DNA from: an uncultured Marvinbryantia sp.
GTDB lineage: Bacteria; Bacillota; Clostridia; Lachnospirales; Lachnospiraceae
Assembly: GCA_934408725.1 (NCBI GenBank)
Contig: CAKRVB010000007.1
Span: 47,628 to 111,627, forward strand
Direction: 5' to 3'
DNA length: 64,000 nucleotides
Part shown: positions 1-9,367 of the stretch, in pieces
Layout of the letters: every line of letters starts with the position of its first letter
Numbering within the stretch: the stretch's first letter is position 1
Program-made: the position numbers and the translations under genes
The notes under the pieces: generated by a model
Told to the model about the DNA's origin: nothing
Database searches by the model: none
What the model saw: the letters and a program-made list of their open reading frames with translations, nothing else

Positions 1-455
<455 letters not shown>

Positions 456-463
456 TCAGTATG

Positions 464-507
464 AAAAAAAATACCCCGATAAACCAGTAATATCAAGTCT
501 ATCGAGG
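464..507 (-). terminator. Rho-independent terminator after tRNA-Met
   Basis: On the minus strand CCTCGATA and TATCGGGG form an 8-bp stem (one G-U pair) around a 17-nt loop, followed by TATTTTTTTT. It lies 10 bases beyond the tRNA 3' end and ends transcription before trpS. Confidence 0.75.
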
Positions 508-516
508 CTATTCACA

Positions 517-590
517 TAGCGGAAGGGAGATTTGAACTCTCGACACCACGGGTATGAACCGTGTGCTCTAGCCAACTGAGCTATTCCGCC
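517..590 (-). tRNA. tRNA-Met (anticodon CAT), elongator type
   Basis: The minus strand folds into a complete cloverleaf. The acceptor is GGCGGAA against TTCCGCT with a G-U first pair, the D stem is GCTC/GAGC, the anticodon stem is CACGG/CCGTG with loop TTCATAC, and the T arm contains TTCAAAT. The T stem has one A-C mismatch. The 3' CCA is not encoded. CAT could also mark initiator or lysidine-Ile2 tRNA, but the pairing at position 1-72 and the lack of the GGG/CCC anticodon-stem signature argue against initiator, and the body resembles Firmicute elongator tRNA-Met. Confidence 0.9.
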
Positions 591-602
591 ACAACAATCA
601 GT

Positions 603-631
603 ATTATAATGGATGATATGAATGTTGTCAA
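603..631 (-). promoter_or_regulatory. Consensus sigma-A promoter of tRNA-Met
   Basis: TTGACA and TATAAT on the minus strand are separated by exactly 17 bases and end about 12 bases before the tRNA. Both hexamers match the consensus perfectly, as expected for a strong stable-RNA promoter. Confidence 0.85.
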
Positions 632-666
632 CTGTTTTTTGTATGATTTTTCAAAAATCTGCCCCG

Positions 667-963
667 TTAATTCTGCGCACGAAACAGGATCTCATCCTCT
701 CCCACCATTCCGAGCTTCTCTTTTGCAATCTCTCCTGCATACTCTTCTGTCTTAACCTTTTCCTGCAGCTGTGCAATCTCTTCTGTGCGTTCGCTCTCAT
801 CTTCCAGCTGGGAATTCAGCTTTTCGATCTGCTGCACATATCCGGCATTCTTATCCTTCAGCTGGCTGCTCTGTACTAGCATCACACACAGCAAAATGAA
901 TACAACCGCCGAAATACAGATAATCTCTCTGCGGTTACTGCCCTTATATTTCTTTCTTGCCAT
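667..963 (-). CDS. divIC: Septum formation initiator family protein (DivIC/FtsB-like)
   Basis: This is a small bitopic cell-division protein that partners FtsL and DivIB at the septum. The protein is 98 residues from the ATG at 963, which follows a GGGAG ribosome site; an upstream in-frame GTG at 993 lacks one. It has a basic cytoplasmic start (MARKKYKG), one membrane span (about residues 15-35), and a coiled coil rich in Gln, Leu and Glu. The C-terminal segment around EYAGEIAKEKLGMVGEDEILF is the typical DivIC end. It is the last gene of the hup-rqcP-yabP-yabQ-divIC block, the order seen in Bacillus and clostridia. Confidence 0.87.
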   Translation of the reverse strand: MARKKYKGSNRREIICISAVVFILLCVMLVQSSQLKDKNAGYVQQIEKLNSQLEDESERTEEIAQLQEKVKTEEYAGEIAKEKLGMVGEDEILFRAQN

Positions 964-1002
964 TCTATACTCCCAAAAAACGTTGCTGTTCACTCTGTGA
1001 CT

Positions 1003-1335
1003 CTAAGTCATTTTACCTCTATTTCTGAACTTTTTCAACAGCTTTATACAAATCCTTCGTAAAAATGACGCCACTCTCCACTGGCACCAGGCACCCAGAA
1101 TCACTGCTGCCGCTGAGTACAGCCGTATCGCTCCTTCATTTACCCGAAATACTGCAATAAAAATCGCCAGCGCCGCACTGCACCAGTAGCAAAAATCTTC
1201 CAGATTCACTGCCAGGTCACTATGCCGAATCAGCCTTCGCGCACCGACAAGCAGCAGGTATTCCACAACCAGCAGCATTCCGACCAGAAAACTGACTGCA
1301 AAAAAAGATGCCTCCTGTCTGATCCCCTCGCTCAT
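1003..1335 (-). CDS. yabQ: Spore cortex biosynthesis protein YabQ
   Basis: YabQ is a membrane protein needed for spore cortex formation in Bacillus subtilis, made in the mother cell. The 110 residues contain several hydrophobic spans (about 10-30, 47-62 and 70-88) and a basic C-terminus, and the length and layout match the family. Identification rests mainly on position: it follows yabP with a 2-base gap and precedes divIC by about 40 bases, exactly the conserved order. Its presence implies that the organism can sporulate or descends from sporulators. Confidence 0.8.
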   Translation of the reverse strand: MSEGIRQEASFFAVSFLVGMLLVVEYLLLVGARRLIRHSDLAVNLEDFCYWCSAALAIFIAVFRVNEGAIRLYSAAAVILGAWCQWRVASFLRRICIKLLKKFRNRGKMT

Positions 1336-1337
1336 CC

Positions 1338-1622
1338 TCAGCTCATCAGCCGCTGCAGCAGACTGCCCTCTTTTTTCTTTTTATGCCCTCTGTCGGAATA
1401 GGTCAGACTGTCTACCTGGCCTTCCAGATCTGCCTCTCCCTTTTCCAGATTCAATTTACTGATATGCAGTCCTTTTCCTTTGATACTCAGCATTCCCATT
1501 TCTGTATCCATCAGGATCTCTGTTTCATCAAAAGAAAGCACATCACTGATCCCGGTGACTGTTCCGCTTTTTCTCCCAGATATCCAGATCTTATGTCCTC
1601 CGGTAATCTGCTTTTCCTCCAT
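1338..1622 (-). CDS. yabP: Sporulation protein YabP
   Basis: This is a small soluble sporulation protein of 94 residues with the YabP/YqfC beta-rich fold. The N-terminus has the family pattern in which GHKIWISGRKSGTVTGISDV leads into SFDETEILMDTEMG and then IKGKGLHISKLNLEKGE. It is coupled to yabQ with a 2-base gap and follows rqcP. The family is implicated in spore cortex or coat assembly in the mother cell; the molecular role is not established. The C-terminus is basic (GHKKKKEGS). Confidence 0.85.
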   Translation of the reverse strand: MEEKQITGGHKIWISGRKSGTVTGISDVLSFDETEILMDTEMGMLSIKGKGLHISKLNLEKGEADLEGQVDSLTYSDRGHKKKKEGSLLQRLMS

Positions 1623-1751
1623 CCATTCACCCTCTTCGCCGGACTGTTATAGTCTTGATTTATATTATGTCCGCCATCGGATCTCAGAACAGAAAAATCT
1701 CGCAAATGATGCCGATTGTCGATCAGATGCGAGTTCTTTTTTTCTTTCCTG

Positions 1752-1991
1752 TCAGATGTACTTGTATAACTCCTGTGCTTCGTCTTTTTTCACAGTCTCC
1801 TGCACATTCAGCACTTCTACTTTTACGCTTCTGGTTCCGAACTGAATCTCAATGATATCTCCGGCTTTCACATTCACAGACGCTTTTGCCACCTTATCAT
1901 TCACCAGCACTCTCCCTGCATCACAGGCTTCGTTAGCCACAGTACGCCGCTTAATCAGTCTGGATACTTTTAAAAATTTATCAAGTCTCAT
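1752..1991 (-). CDS. rqcP: S4-domain RNA-binding protein RqcP (YabO)
   Basis: This 79-residue S4-domain protein is made of the RNA-binding fold almost alone (MRLDKFLKVSRLIKRRTVAN, then GRVLVNDKVAKAS and VKAGDIIEI). RqcP works with RqcH in bacterial ribosome quality control, stabilising the P-site tRNA while alanine tails are added to stalled chains. Its position between hup and yabP is the classic yabO position, which separates it from heat-shock Hsp15 paralogues. The start ATG at 1991 follows a TAGGAGTAAGT site. Confidence 0.88.
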   Translation of the reverse strand: MRLDKFLKVSRLIKRRTVANEACDAGRVLVNDKVAKASVNVKAGDIIEIQFGTRSVKVEVLNVQETVKKDEAQELYKYI

Positions 1992-2056
1992 ACTTACTCC
2001 TATATTAGAAAAGGGGGAACTGTTCAGCCCCCACTGTGAAGATACTAAATAAATAC

Positions 2057-2081
2057 GAAAAAGGGAGCCTATCCAGCTCCC
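2057..2081 (-). terminator. Terminator after hup
   Basis: On the minus strand GGGAGC-TGGATAG-GCTCCC is followed by TTTTTCGTATTT, 18 bases beyond the hup stop. A second hairpin (about 2011-2031, GGGGG/CCCCC with an inner CTG/CAG and a following TCT/T tract) sits between it and rqcP and may attenuate readthrough. Confidence 0.75.
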
Positions 2082-2098
2082 AGTTTCACATCTCTTAA

Positions 2099-2371
2099 TT
2101 AGTTGATAGCATCCTTTAATGCTTTTCCTGCTTTGAACTTCGGAGACTTGGATGCTGCGATCTGCATGGTCTCACCTGTCTGAGGATTTCTTCCTTCTCT
2201 TGCAGCTCTTTCAGATACTTCAAATGTTCCAAATCCTACTAACTGGATCTTTTCACCTTTTTTTAATTCTTCTTCAACAACTTCTGTGAAAGCCTTTAAT
2301 GCCTTCTCTGCATCTTTTCTGGATAATTCTGTCTTTTCAGCAATTGCTGCAATTAATTCTGTTTTGTTCAT
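2099..2371 (-). CDS. hup: HU family nucleoid protein
   Basis: This 90-residue histone-like DNA-bending protein packages the chromosome as a dimer. It starts [20 protein letters not shown] and carries the family signature [20 protein letters not shown], with the arm region [20 protein letters not shown]. Its length equals the canonical HU. It has its own strong promoter and its own terminator, so it is expressed separately from the downstream rqcP-yabPQ-divIC genes. An AGGAGGAATCATTTTC ribosome site precedes the ATG. Confidence 0.95.
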   Translation of the reverse strand: MNKTELIAAIAEKTELSRKDAEKALKAFTEVVEEELKKGEKIQLVGFGTFEVSERAAREGRNPQTGETMQIAASKSPKFKAGKALKDAIN

Positions 2372-2460
2372 GAAAATGATTCCTCCTCTTATCTCTTCAC
2401 CCTTCCCTTAAACAGGAAAGTCTATGCACTGAAATTTTCCCTTTTCAAATGCCTGTTATA

Positions 2461-2489
2461 TTTATATACCGAGTGCCCCGTTTTGTCAA
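2461..2489 (-). promoter_or_regulatory. Promoter of hup
   Basis: The minus strand shows TTGACA, 17 bases, then TATAAA. The transcript would have a leader of about 85 bases before the hup ATG. Confidence 0.75.
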
Positions 2490-2493
2490 GCAT

Positions 2494-3477
2494 TTAGAGC
2501 ATTTGTCGCAGAAATACGCCTCTTTTTTCCTCCTGCACAGCCAGTTTTTTCAGTTTTTCTCCATTCTTTCCAGACAGGCAGGCTTTCCTGCAATTATAAT
2601 ACTGATTAGCCAGTTTCCAGAACTTTTCCGGATAGCAGAGCCGTATAAAAAGATACTTTCGTTCTCCTTCTGAAAGAGGCCTGATACGTTCATATGCTTC
2701 TATCATACGCTTTCCCATTTTCAGAGACCACTCCTGCTTTTCCATGATTTTCCGTACAAACTGGTACAGATCGCTGACAGGAATATCATACCCACATTTT
2801 TCAAAATTAGACGTAAAAATCTGCTTTTTTCCAAGAAAATAAATGTTATGCTGATTATAGTTGCCATGGCACATTTCTCCGGCTTCCACGCTCGCCCTGT
2901 ACAACGTCTCATACCCGGAATTCTCCAGCATTTCCAGCGCTTCTCTGGCCTGTCTGGCATATTCCGGGTACTGCTTCAGAAACATACTTTCAAATTCCGT
3001 CTTTTGTTTCCGTTTCCGCACGAACTCATTCACTTTTTTCAGTTCCTGGTTGTGCCGTTTCCAGACTTCTGTCAGGCATTCTCCTGCATACAGTCTTTCT
3101 CCCTCTGCCTGTGGCCAGACCATCATTGTATGAAGATGAGCCAGATTCGCAGTCGCAGCTTCCACGTCAAAAGCGCTGGACGTATCGCATTCTCTTCCTT
3201 CCTGCCAGTCTTTCAGCACACAGGGATTGTCATCCCAGTCCCGGCACAGATAAGCTCCTTCTCTGCCGGCCATAACTTTATCTGTATAACGCAGCCCCTT
3301 CTGCTCCATGCGCTCCAGCAGCTGATTGGTAAACACGATCTTTTTTTCACTTCCGGTATAATCCGTCAGCAGCTTTTTCCCCAGAGAGGTCTCACAAATA
3401 TAAGAGCCTCTTCCACGTCTTGCACTGATCAGCTCCAGGTCATACTGCTCTAATAGTTTCAGGCTTTTTTCGTTCAC
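2494..3477 (-). CDS. CotS-like spore coat protein, kinase fold with altered catalytic residues
   Basis: The 327-residue protein resembles the CotS/YsxE family of spore coat proteins, which share the aminoglycoside-phosphotransferase kinase fold. The N lobe runs through about residue 100, an HLHTMMV segment follows, and the catalytic loop is at about 203-214. Where active kinases have HGDxxxxN, this protein has HGNYNQHN, and the DFD-equivalent is SNFE, so both key Asp residues are Asn. This suggests a structural pseudokinase rather than an enzyme. The start is GTG at 3477 behind a GGGGAGGGG site. It stands alone between hup and cca, and its position supports a sporulation role. An alternative reading is a diverged choline/aminoglycoside kinase. 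Confidence 0.7.
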   Translation of the reverse strand: MNEKSLKLLEQYDLELISARRGRGSYICETSLGKKLLTDYTGSEKKIVFTNQLLERMEQKGLRYTDKVMAGREGAYLCRDWDDNPCVLKDWQEGRECDTSSAFDVEAATANLAHLHTMMVWPQAEGERLYAGECLTEVWKRHNQELKKVNEFVRKRKQKTEFESMFLKQYPEYARQAREALEMLENSGYETLYRASVEAGEMCHGNYNQHNIYFLGKKQIFTSNFEKCGYDIPVSDLYQFVRKIMEKQEWSLKMGKRMIEAYERIRPLSEGERKYLFIRLCYPEKFWKLANQYYNCRKACLSGKNGEKLKKLAVQEEKRGVFLRQML

Positions 3478-3533
3478 TCATACCCCTCCCCCCTGCTCCT
3501 TCTATCCTATGCAGGAGAGAGATGGTTTATGTG

Positions 3534-4865
3534 TCAGTTTTCTGCGCTGTTCCCATAGGTCTTCAGCAGATATTCCCGTTCATTATGTTCTGGTGTTTCA
3601 AGAACATCTTCCAACATCTGGTTCAGGATTTCCCCGATTTTCTTTCCTGGCTCCATTCCTGCTGCAATCAGGTCTTTCCCGGTTACCTGAAGGTTCTTCA
3701 GCGATATACAGTCTTTCCGTTTCAGGATTTCATCGTACACCTGATGAACACGCTCCAGATTGACCAGCTTTTCTATTTTGCGGTATTCGCTCTGTGCCAG
3801 TATGTCTGCCCCCATTACCTGAAACAGTCCCGGAAAGATGTCTTCTCCGGCCCGGTGCAAGAGACGCCGAATCTGTCGTTCATCTGGCTGCGGTCTGGCA
3901 TCGTGATACAACACAATACGTTTCACCTGATCCATTGTCGCATTATCAAACTTTAATCTCCGCATAATCCGGACAGTTTCCTGCGCACTTACGTTAGCAT
4001 GTCCGTGAAAATGATCCACCCCATCTACTGTTGTCCTGGTCTGTGGTTTTCCAAAGTCATGGAACAGCACAGACAGACGAAGAACTTTTTCCGGATCTGT
4101 GAATTCCAGAGCTTTTAACGTATGCTCCCCTACAGAATACATATGATGGGGATGATGCTGCGGAGTCTCCATCATGACATCAAATTCCGGCAGTACCACA
4201 CGGGTTATACCAAGCTCATAAGCAGTTCGCAGCATCTCCGGATGTGGAGACACCAGCAGCTTCACCAGCTCTGTCTGAATTCGCTCTGCGCTGATATCCT
4301 TCAGATTCCCAGCCAGTGCTCTTGCAGCATCTGCCGTCTCCTTTTCAATCTCGAACCCAAGCTGAGCCGCAAACCTTACCGCCCGAAGTATGCGCAGGGC
4401 ATCTTCTTCGAACCGTTCTCTGGCCACACCTACGCAGCGAATCACACCATGTTTCAGATCTTCTATCCCACCAAATGCATCTACCATTCCACAGCGATCA
4501 TTATAAGCCATGGCATTGATTGTAAAATCTCTTCTTCGCAGATCTTCTTTTAATTCTCCGGTAAAATTCACCTGCTCCGGATGCCGATGATCCCGGTATT
4601 CTCCGTCAACCCGATATGTAGTGACCTCAAATCCTTCTTTGTCCATCATCACGGTCACGGTTCCATGTTCAATCCCGGTATCAATCGTACGGTGAAACAG
4701 CTCCTTGACCTGCTCCGGAAGCGCTGATGTGGTGATATCCCAGTCTGCCGGGATTCTTCCCAGCACGCTGTCGCGAACGCAGCCGCCTACTGCATATGCT
4801 TCGTAGCCGGCTGCCTCCAGAGTCTGAATCACCACTTTTACCTTTTCTGGTAACTGTATCTTCAT
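3534..4865 (-). CDS. cca: CCA tRNA nucleotidyltransferase
   Basis: This enzyme adds or repairs the 3' CCA of tRNAs using CTP and ATP. The 443 residues show the class II polymerase beta head with GGCVRD (about 27-32) and DWDITTSA, the strand RRRDFTINAMAYN, the RNA-binding linker, and a C-terminal HD domain with HDFGKPQTRT and DHFHGHA. The HD extension is common in Firmicute and Proteobacterial enzymes. An AAGGAGAGCAT site precedes the ATG at 4865, and uppP ends just 15 bases upstream, so the two are probably cotranscribed. The tRNA-Met in this window lacks an encoded CCA, so such an enzyme is needed. Confidence 0.93.
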   Translation of the reverse strand: MKIQLPEKVKVVIQTLEAAGYEAYAVGGCVRDSVLGRIPADWDITTSALPEQVKELFHRTIDTGIEHGTVTVMMDKEGFEVTTYRVDGEYRDHRHPEQVNFTGELKEDLRRRDFTINAMAYNDRCGMVDAFGGIEDLKHGVIRCVGVARERFEEDALRILRAVRFAAQLGFEIEKETADAARALAGNLKDISAERIQTELVKLLVSPHPEMLRTAYELGITRVVLPEFDVMMETPQHHPHHMYSVGEHTLKALEFTDPEKVLRLSVLFHDFGKPQTRTTVDGVDHFHGHANVSAQETVRIMRRLKFDNATMDQVKRIVLYHDARPQPDERQIRRLLHRAGEDIFPGLFQVMGADILAQSEYRKIEKLVNLERVHQVYDEILKRKDCISLKNLQVTGKDLIAAGMEPGKKIGEILNQMLEDVLETPEHNEREYLLKTYGNSAEN

Positions 4866-4880
4866 ATGCTCTCCTTTTTG

Positions 4881-5708
4881 TTATCCCTGTCCCCAGAAGA
4901 ATGCCAGCACTACAATACCAAGGATAATACGATACCATCCAAACACGGTAAAGCTGTGCTTGCGAATATAACCAAGCAGCAATTTGATCACCACAATAGA
5001 TACTACAAATGCCACCACCATGCCTACAAGGAGTAATACCACTTCACTGGTGGAAAATACCAGACCAAACTTCAGAATCTTCAGCAGGCTGGCTCCCAGC
5101 ATAACCGGCACTGCCAGGAAAAAGGTAAACTCTGCTGCCACGGTTCTGGAAATACCGATCATGATGGCTCCCAGAATGGTTGCTCCGGATCTGGACGTTC
5201 CAGGGAATACCGCTGCAATCAGCTGGAATGCCCCAATGCAGAATGCCATCGGATAAGTGATCTGTGCAATGCTGTTTACCTTCGGTACCACATCTTTATT
5301 CTGGTGTTCTATTATAATAAACAGCACACCAAATACAATCAGCGCAAAGGCTACCGTCCAGTAATTATAAAACAGACGGTCCAGTTCATCTTCAAATAAT
5401 ATTCCTACTACGGCAGCCGGTACGCAGGCTACCAGAATCTTAAACCACATAGAGAAGGTATCTTTTTTGATGAAAAACCTCTCTTTTGTAGAAAACGGCC
5501 ACAGCTGTGGAAAATACAAGACTACAACAGCCAATATGGCGCCCAGCTGAATAACCACCAGGAACATGGACATGAATTCATCAGTTACATCCAGCTTCAC
5601 CAGTTCATCCAGCAAAATCATATGACCGGTACTGCTGACCGGAAGCCATTCTGTGATTCCTTCTACAATCCCGAATAAGATTGCTTTTAAAATTTCAATT
5701 ATTTCCAT
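4881..5708 (-). CDS. uppP: Undecaprenyl-diphosphatase UppP (BacA)
   Basis: This integral membrane enzyme dephosphorylates undecaprenyl diphosphate to recycle the lipid carrier of peptidoglycan synthesis. The 275 residues have the two family signatures, EGITEWLPVSSTGHMIL near residue 15 and PGTSRSGATI near 170, and about seven membrane spans. The activity also gives tolerance to bacitracin in several bacteria. It lies directly upstream of cca with 15 bases between. A GAAAGGAAAGAAA site precedes the start. Confidence 0.93.
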   Translation of the reverse strand: MEIIEILKAILFGIVEGITEWLPVSSTGHMILLDELVKLDVTDEFMSMFLVVIQLGAILAVVVLYFPQLWPFSTKERFFIKKDTFSMWFKILVACVPAAVVGILFEDELDRLFYNYWTVAFALIVFGVLFIIIEHQNKDVVPKVNSIAQITYPMAFCIGAFQLIAAVFPGTSRSGATILGAIMIGISRTVAAEFTFFLAVPVMLGASLLKILKFGLVFSTSEVVLLLVGMVVAFVVSIVVIKLLLGYIRKHSFTVFGWYRIILGIVVLAFFWGQG

Positions 5709-5739
5709 TTTCTTTCCTTTCTATCTATGGTTTCCATTA

Positions 5740-8190
5740 TTATTCCTGATACTTATCCAGGAAACCAATAAACTGATTGTCTGATTTCTCAAACAGTGCC
5801 AGGGAATCCTCGTCACTGAGCAGATACGTATCATCCGCGCCAGGTTCATAAAAACTGATATTTCCCCACTGGTCATACCCGTTCAGAATTCGGATGCCCT
5901 CTGTCGTATCCGCCAGCACCGGATTACCTTCGCTGATGAAATAAAGAATCTCATCCATATTGCATCCAGCCAGATTTAGTACCATCTTATCTGGAAGCTG
6001 CTGTGCCAGCGCTGCCTCATCCATTGTACCATTTAAAATACACGGATCGATGGAAGACAACGGTATGGTACTCTCTGTTGCCTTATTTCCTCTTTCCCAG
6101 ATGTACTGATGGCTCTGGTTGACCACTACGCCAAGCAATTCGTCTGCCTTCACAATTGCAGTATTCGCATGCTCATACATTCCGGCCAGCTGACCTTTGG
6201 CATACACATAGTAGATTTCCTGCGTGTCTTCCTGATACGGAATCATCACAGTCTTGTTTCCATTTTCCACCATCATGCTGCTGCGTATCACCTTCGGTGT
6301 CTGGGAAATGATACCGGCACCAATCAGAAGTACCACCTCTGTCTTTTTCCGGTCTGTCACCTGCGTAGTCAGTCCAATACCGGTATCTTCTGCCACATTA
6401 TCAATAATATGATCTTCCGCCGCCTCTACCCAGTCATTTCCAGACTTCTGTACTCTTGTCATGGTCAGAAGACGATCTGAGATCTCTCCTCCTGTGACAT
6501 AATATCCTGTCTGCGCATACTCCTTTTGTGGTTCTCCATTCTCATCCACAATATTGACCTGTTTCATTGGAAAGAGCTCGGTTCCCTCCTCGCTGCTGTC
6601 AATATCCGCCTCATCTGCCACACCATACACCAGCGACTCGCCCAGATAACCCAGCATCCGGATTCGTTCACTGCCTGCGCAAGTGATCTCTTTTACCTCT
6701 CCGGTATCCAGATTCATCATAGAAATCGTACTGGAATTATATGGTTCATTTTCTTTCAGATATGCAAAATGCTGACCGGTAGCAGAACCTTCCACGCAGC
6801 CCAGCTTCAGACCTTCCATCAATGTTGTCATCTCCATAGTTGCCAGATTGATCTGATAAATATTTCCATCCAGAAGCATATAGAAGCTGCTCTGGTCCTC
6901 TGTAATATAGGCCAGTTCTTCCACATCCCTGCGAAGGAGATCATAGGACCGGTTGGTATCCACAAACAGCTTTTCCTCCACAGTACCTGAAGATGCATCG
7001 TAATGATACAGCCCTACACCTGATTCACCTTCATGACGTCCCCGGTTCATGTAACCGGCTACAATGAAGTACACATTACCACCCGGGCTGACATTCAGGA
7101 CTCTGATATCATGTTCTCCATAAATATCCCGATAATCGCTGTCTCCTTTCTGACGGAAGGTAAAGATCTGCGCCATCTTGCCGCTCTGTACATCGTAACT
7201 CCAGAGTTCGCCACTCTGTTCAAATGCGAAATAGTTGTGGCTGGAGTCACTGGCAAAAGAAATATCATTCTGCGTGATGCCAAGATCAATGCCGCTGTCC
7301 GTAATCACGCCATTATCCGGATCAAAGACTTCATCTGTGGTTCGTTCAAAATCCAGCAACATAACCACTTCATCAGCATAACGCAGGCGGAAGTATTCAT
7401 TTACCGTATACAGTTCCACATTTTCTTCCTCATCTGTAGCACTGATCAGGTATTGCTGGGTAATGGTCGCTGTTGTTTCATTCAGTTCTTTTATGGCAGG
7501 AATGGATTTGTAATAAATCTGCGGATTCAGATTGCCCCATTCCAGCTGTTCCGGTGTGGTATGAATATCCATATAGGAAAGGTTGGTCTGTTCCACATCG
7601 TATTCCGGTTCCAGATAAACAGCCAGGGAATCTGCATTCTTATTCAGACAGTTATCTGAGAACATATTTACAAAATCCAGATATTCCTTTGTATGCAGGC
7701 TGTCCTGCTGTACCAGTCTGGTGTAATAATAGACATCCTTTCCGTCAGACTTCAATTGTATCTGCAATGCATATTCCTGATTCATACGAATCTTGCTTGC
7801 CAGAGTAAAATTCGCCGTAATATATTCACCGTCGTTCTGAATGTCTGTCACTTTCGTATTTTCCAGGGATTTTGAACCATCTATGGTCAGTACTTCAAAA
7901 TAAATATCCTGGACATTTGCACCAAAGGTTTGAATATGAAGCGATACATCACGATCTGTGGAAATCGGGGTCAATGTATCCCGGATGGTCAACGCTTCCA
8001 TCGGCTCCACATACCCATGCAGCGGATCCATATCTGTATCCTGATACCGCATGTAAACAAGCGGTAAGGTTGCCTTTTTCATATCCTCTGTCTGAATGGT
8101 GGTCTCATCATCCATAATATAGGCAAATCCTGCCACCGAACCGATGAAGATCAGAAAAAGCACCACGATTCTAATCAGTATCTTTTTCAT
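5740..8190 (-). CDS. Large membrane-anchored extracellular protein of unknown function
   Basis: I do not recognise this 816-residue protein. It has an N-terminal basic stretch and one membrane span (about 4-26) with no cleavage site or lipobox, so it is probably anchored with the bulk outside. The exterior is acidic. From about 300 to 780 it has repeated blocks of strand-like sequence such as YFAFEQSGELWSYDVQSG, NIYQINLATMEMTTL and ISMMNLDTGEVKEI, which suggest a beta-propeller reading about 40 residues per blade. The start follows AGGAGGAGAAG. It overlaps the end of the upstream methyltransferase gene by 20 bases, implying cotranscription. Sensing or scaffold roles are possible, but nothing here decides. 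Confidence 0.55.
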   Translation of the reverse strand: MKKILIRIVVLFLIFIGSVAGFAYIMDDETTIQTEDMKKATLPLVYMRYQDTDMDPLHGYVEPMEALTIRDTLTPISTDRDVSLHIQTFGANVQDIYFEVLTIDGSKSLENTKVTDIQNDGEYITANFTLASKIRMNQEYALQIQLKSDGKDVYYYTRLVQQDSLHTKEYLDFVNMFSDNCLNKNADSLAVYLEPEYDVEQTNLSYMDIHTTPEQLEWGNLNPQIYYKSIPAIKELNETTATITQQYLISATDEEENVELYTVNEYFRLRYADEVVMLLDFERTTDEVFDPDNGVITDSGIDLGITQNDISFASDSSHNYFAFEQSGELWSYDVQSGKMAQIFTFRQKGDSDYRDIYGEHDIRVLNVSPGGNVYFIVAGYMNRGRHEGESGVGLYHYDASSGTVEEKLFVDTNRSYDLLRRDVEELAYITEDQSSFYMLLDGNIYQINLATMEMTTLMEGLKLGCVEGSATGQHFAYLKENEPYNSSTISMMNLDTGEVKEITCAGSERIRMLGYLGESLVYGVADEADIDSSEEGTELFPMKQVNIVDENGEPQKEYAQTGYYVTGGEISDRLLTMTRVQKSGNDWVEAAEDHIIDNVAEDTGIGLTTQVTDRKKTEVVLLIGAGIISQTPKVIRSSMMVENGNKTVMIPYQEDTQEIYYVYAKGQLAGMYEHANTAIVKADELLGVVVNQSHQYIWERGNKATESTIPLSSIDPCILNGTMDEAALAQQLPDKMVLNLAGCNMDEILYFISEGNPVLADTTEGIRILNGYDQWGNISFYEPGADDTYLLSDEDSLALFEKSDNQFIGFLDKYQE

Positions 8191-9355
8191 CTTCTCCTCC
8201 TAACCGTAATCTGTAAAATAACGGATTCACATTCCAGATTCCCATACAGTTCTGAAGAGAATCCAGAAGCTTTTCCTTCTTTTCGGAAGGCAGTGGCATA
8301 TTCTGCTTCACTGCACGGATCAGAATATTCTTCGGTGTATGTTCCATATCAATAAACTCCAGCACCTGTACCTGATACCCTTCCAGCTCCAGCACATCCG
8401 CCCGAAAAGCATCGGTCATCAAAGCCGCCATACGTTCCTGAATCAGCCCATATTTTAAGACCGGATTCATCTCTGTACTATGCATCTGACGGTTTAACTC
8501 ATGATGGCAACAAGGCACCGCAAAAATCACCTTTGCATTCCATTGAAGTGCCTTTTCCAGTGCATAGTCTGTAGCCGTATCACAGGCGTGAAGGGATACC
8601 ACCATGTCTACCTGCTCCACGCCATCGTAATCCGCAATATCTCCGGTCAGGAAGGTCAGACGCTCATAGCCGTACTTTTCTGCCAGTTCCTGACAGTGTT
8701 CCATCACATCTTTTTTCAGATCCAGACCGATCATCCGTATCCGGTACTGCTTCTTTACGGTCAGATAATAATACAGGGCAAAAGTAAGATAGGACTTGCC
8801 ACACCCAAAATCGATCAACGTCAGTTCCCTGTCTTTATCCAGCTCCGGTAAAATATCTTCCACAAACTCCAGATATCGGTTGATCTGGCGGAATTTATCA
8901 TATCTTGACCGTACAATAGCACCTTCCGCTGTCATAACCCCAAGATCCACCAGAAACGGGATCGGAGTTCCTTCTTCCAGGAGATATCTCTTCTTGCGAT
9001 TATGATCCAGAACTCTTGCACTACGCATATCTCTGGCTATCTTCTGCTTCACTGTGGCTTTTCCTTTTTTACTTACCAATGCCTGTATTGACTGAGTAGT
9101 AGTATCCATCTGCAATTGTCTGTAATCTTTTCGAAGCCAATGGTCTAACTGTTCCAGCAGCTCTGCCTTCTCATAGTTTTTATGAAATTCTTTTTTTCCA
9201 TCTGAGACACTGGTCTGAAAATACAGTTCTTCTTTTAACTTCACCGGCCGGATCTTTACTTTATCCGCCAGTTCTCCATGACGCTTTCCACTGATGGTCA
9301 TGCGCAGCATATTCTCATTCATGGTCTGTCTCAGTAAATTCATTAATTGTTCCAT
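8171..9355 (-). CDS. Class I SAM-dependent methyltransferase
   Basis: The 394-residue cytoplasmic protein has a Rossmann methyltransferase domain in its middle. Motif I is LIDFGCGKSYLTFALYYYLT (about 185-205), an acidic GLDLKKDV motif follows, and the post-motif is VSLHACDTATDYAL. The ALHACD-type motif, then AVPCCHHEL, is typical of Methyltransf_32/TRM13-like enzymes. The substrate is unknown; tRNA or rRNA is plausible from the family. The N-terminal 150 residues are basic and may bind RNA. It lies between the TPR/zinc-ribbon gene (12-base gap) and the unknown membrane protein (20-base overlap), forming one operon. Confidence 0.75.
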   Translation of the reverse strand: MEQLMNLLRQTMNENMLRMTISGKRHGELADKVKIRPVKLKEELYFQTSVSDGKKEFHKNYEKAELLEQLDHWLRKDYRQLQMDTTTQSIQALVSKKGKATVKQKIARDMRSARVLDHNRKKRYLLEEGTPIPFLVDLGVMTAEGAIVRSRYDKFRQINRYLEFVEDILPELDKDRELTLIDFGCGKSYLTFALYYYLTVKKQYRIRMIGLDLKKDVMEHCQELAEKYGYERLTFLTGDIADYDGVEQVDMVVSLHACDTATDYALEKALQWNAKVIFAVPCCHHELNRQMHSTEMNPVLKYGLIQERMAALMTDAFRADVLELEGYQVQVLEFIDMEHTPKNILIRAVKQNMPLPSEKKEKLLDSLQNCMGIWNVNPLFYRLRLGGEDEKDTD

Positions 9356-9367
9356 ATCTGTTTTATA

